Shown: one piece after another, positions 63,478 through 64,000 of the stretch
Layout of the letters: each line of letters opens with the position of its first letter
Numbering within the stretch: the stretch's first letter is position 1
Translations under genes and position numbers: made by a program
The notes under the pieces: generated by a model
Seen by the model: the letters and a program-made list of their open reading frames with translations, nothing else
Databases searched by the model: none
Told to the model about the DNA's origin: nothing
Origin: PXAP01 sp964421595
GTDB taxonomy: Bacteria > Bacteroidota > Bacteroidia > Bacteroidales > PUMT01
Reading direction: 5' to 3'
DNA: 64,000 nucleotides
Assembly (NCBI GenBank): GCA_964421595.1
Contig: CAYQXY010000007.1
Span: 62,001 to 126,000, forward strand

Positions 63478-64000
63478 TCACTTGTGATAGAAACTGTGGC
63501 GGTAATCTGTTGGGCTTATTTTTTTGTTCTGTTTAAAAGTACGGTTAAAGCTTGACAAATTATTAAATCCACTCTCAAAACAGATTTCTGAAATAGATAA
63601 TTTCCCGTCAATAATTAACCTGCATGCATAGCTTATCCTCATATCATTTACAAAACGGGTCAGGGTTTTCCCTGTCTTCTCCTTGAAGAACCGGCAAAAT
63701 GCTGCCGGGTGCAGGTGCGCAATTTCAGCAATTTTATCCAATTCGACATCATCGCGGTAGTTTCTGTTTATATAATTGAGTATCTCGTTTAATCTTTTGT
63801 CTTTTGTTTCATTTTTACTGTTACTATAAAGTTCTCCTGCAAGTAATTTGTATTCGTTAGTTTTAGCAAATTCTGCCAGGATTTGAAAAAACTGAATTAT
63901 ACGATCTATTCCGTTACTATTGGTCAGATTAATGATTTCTTCCCCGATTTTTGAGGAAAATGAGGATGAAAAACGAATGCCTCTGGCTGAACGGACTAAT
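63478..64000 (-). CDS. AraC-family transcriptional regulator (5' end cut by window)
   Basis: The frame stays open on the - strand from the window edge to 63478, about 173 residues. An N-terminal part without recognised fold (IGEEIINLTNSNGIDRIIQF, helical) leads to the AraC DNA-binding domain (about 75-172): NEILNYINRNY, ELDKIAEIAHLHPAAFCRFF (first HTH), KEKTGKTLTRFVNDMRISYA, and LSISEICFESGFNNLSSFNR (second HTH) with PTDYR. Its cupin-type sensor domain should lie beyond 64000. An ATG at 63741 would give only the tail and is not the start. It probably regulates the neighbouring DUF2264/DUF4091 genes. Confidence 0.9.
   Translation of the reverse strand, partial: LVRSARGIRFSSSFSSKIGEEIINLTNSNGIDRIIQFFQILAEFAKTNEYKLLAGELYSNSKNETKDKRLNEILNYINRNYRDDVELDKIAEIAHLHPAAFCRFFKEKTGKTLTRFVNDMRISYACRLIIDGKLSISEICFESGFNNLSSFNRTFKQNKKISPTDYRHSFYHK

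Overview
The window is a 64-kb piece of a Bacteroidota chromosome, most likely a marine or sediment member of the Bacteroidales/Marinilabiliales type. The evidence is a SusC/SusD pair, many lipoprotein and twin-arginine signal peptides, families typical of the phylum (GH29, GH92, GH95, DUF1080, DUF2264, DUF4091, paired Gfo/Idh/MocA oxidoreductases), the almost complete absence of Shine-Dalgarno sites, and TAnnTTTG-like boxes. A run of 10 N at 24986-24995 shows it is a scaffold from a draft or metagenome assembly. I see no tRNA, rRNA, CRISPR array or transposase. Both ends cut genes: an IclR regulator on the left and an AraC regulator on the right.

Region 1 (1-14.2 kb, + strand) is a catabolic cluster: IclR regulator, beta-propeller dihaem cytochrome c, chorismatase/RidA-like protein, DUF1097 membrane protein, exported cupin resembling D-lyxose isomerase, VOC protein, DhaK and DhaL kinase subunits, an LsrF-type aldolase/thiolase, a haem-binding HzsA-like/SUMF1 fusion, a DRE-TIM aldolase and an FbaB aldolase. 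Together they suggest isomerisation, phosphorylation and aldol or thiolytic cleavage of an unusual short ketose or AI-2-like compound.

Region 2 (14.3-22.7 kb) holds a GH29 fucosidase, a clan-A glycosidase, an XylE-like symporter and a Tat-exported enolase-superfamily enzyme. A roughly 120-bp repeat of about 80% identity lies in inverted orientation at each side of this block. Region 3 (21.5-31.8 kb, - strand) is an uncharacterised operon (Nramp-like transporter without metal ligands, M20 peptidase, SDR, DHDPS-like lyase, alpha-oxoamine synthase, dipeptide epimerase), preceded by a genuine formylglycine-generating enzyme, an EamA transporter and a metallophosphatase.

Region 4 (31.9-41.3 kb) contains a HEPN/MNT pair with a frameshifted HEPN gene, a GH43-like protein, a degenerate 13-14 bp tandem repeat, a GH95 enzyme, a nucleoside-hydrolase-like lipoprotein and two tandem Gfo/Idh/MocA oxidoreductases.

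Region 5 (41.7-64 kb) is a polysaccharide/glycoside utilisation locus: SusC, SusD, a lipoprotein (alpha/alpha)6 glycosidase, GntP permease, glycerate kinase, GH92 alpha-mannosidase and a DUF1080 protein. They are followed by tryptophanase (opposite strand), a PHP phosphodiesterase, a Tat-exported TIM-barrel protein, DUF4091 and DUF2264 proteins and AraC. The combination of glycosidase, alpha-mannosidase, GntP and glycerate kinase suggests use of glycosylated glycerate such as mannosylglycerate (digeneaside of red algae). This is the most interesting new-system hypothesis in the window.
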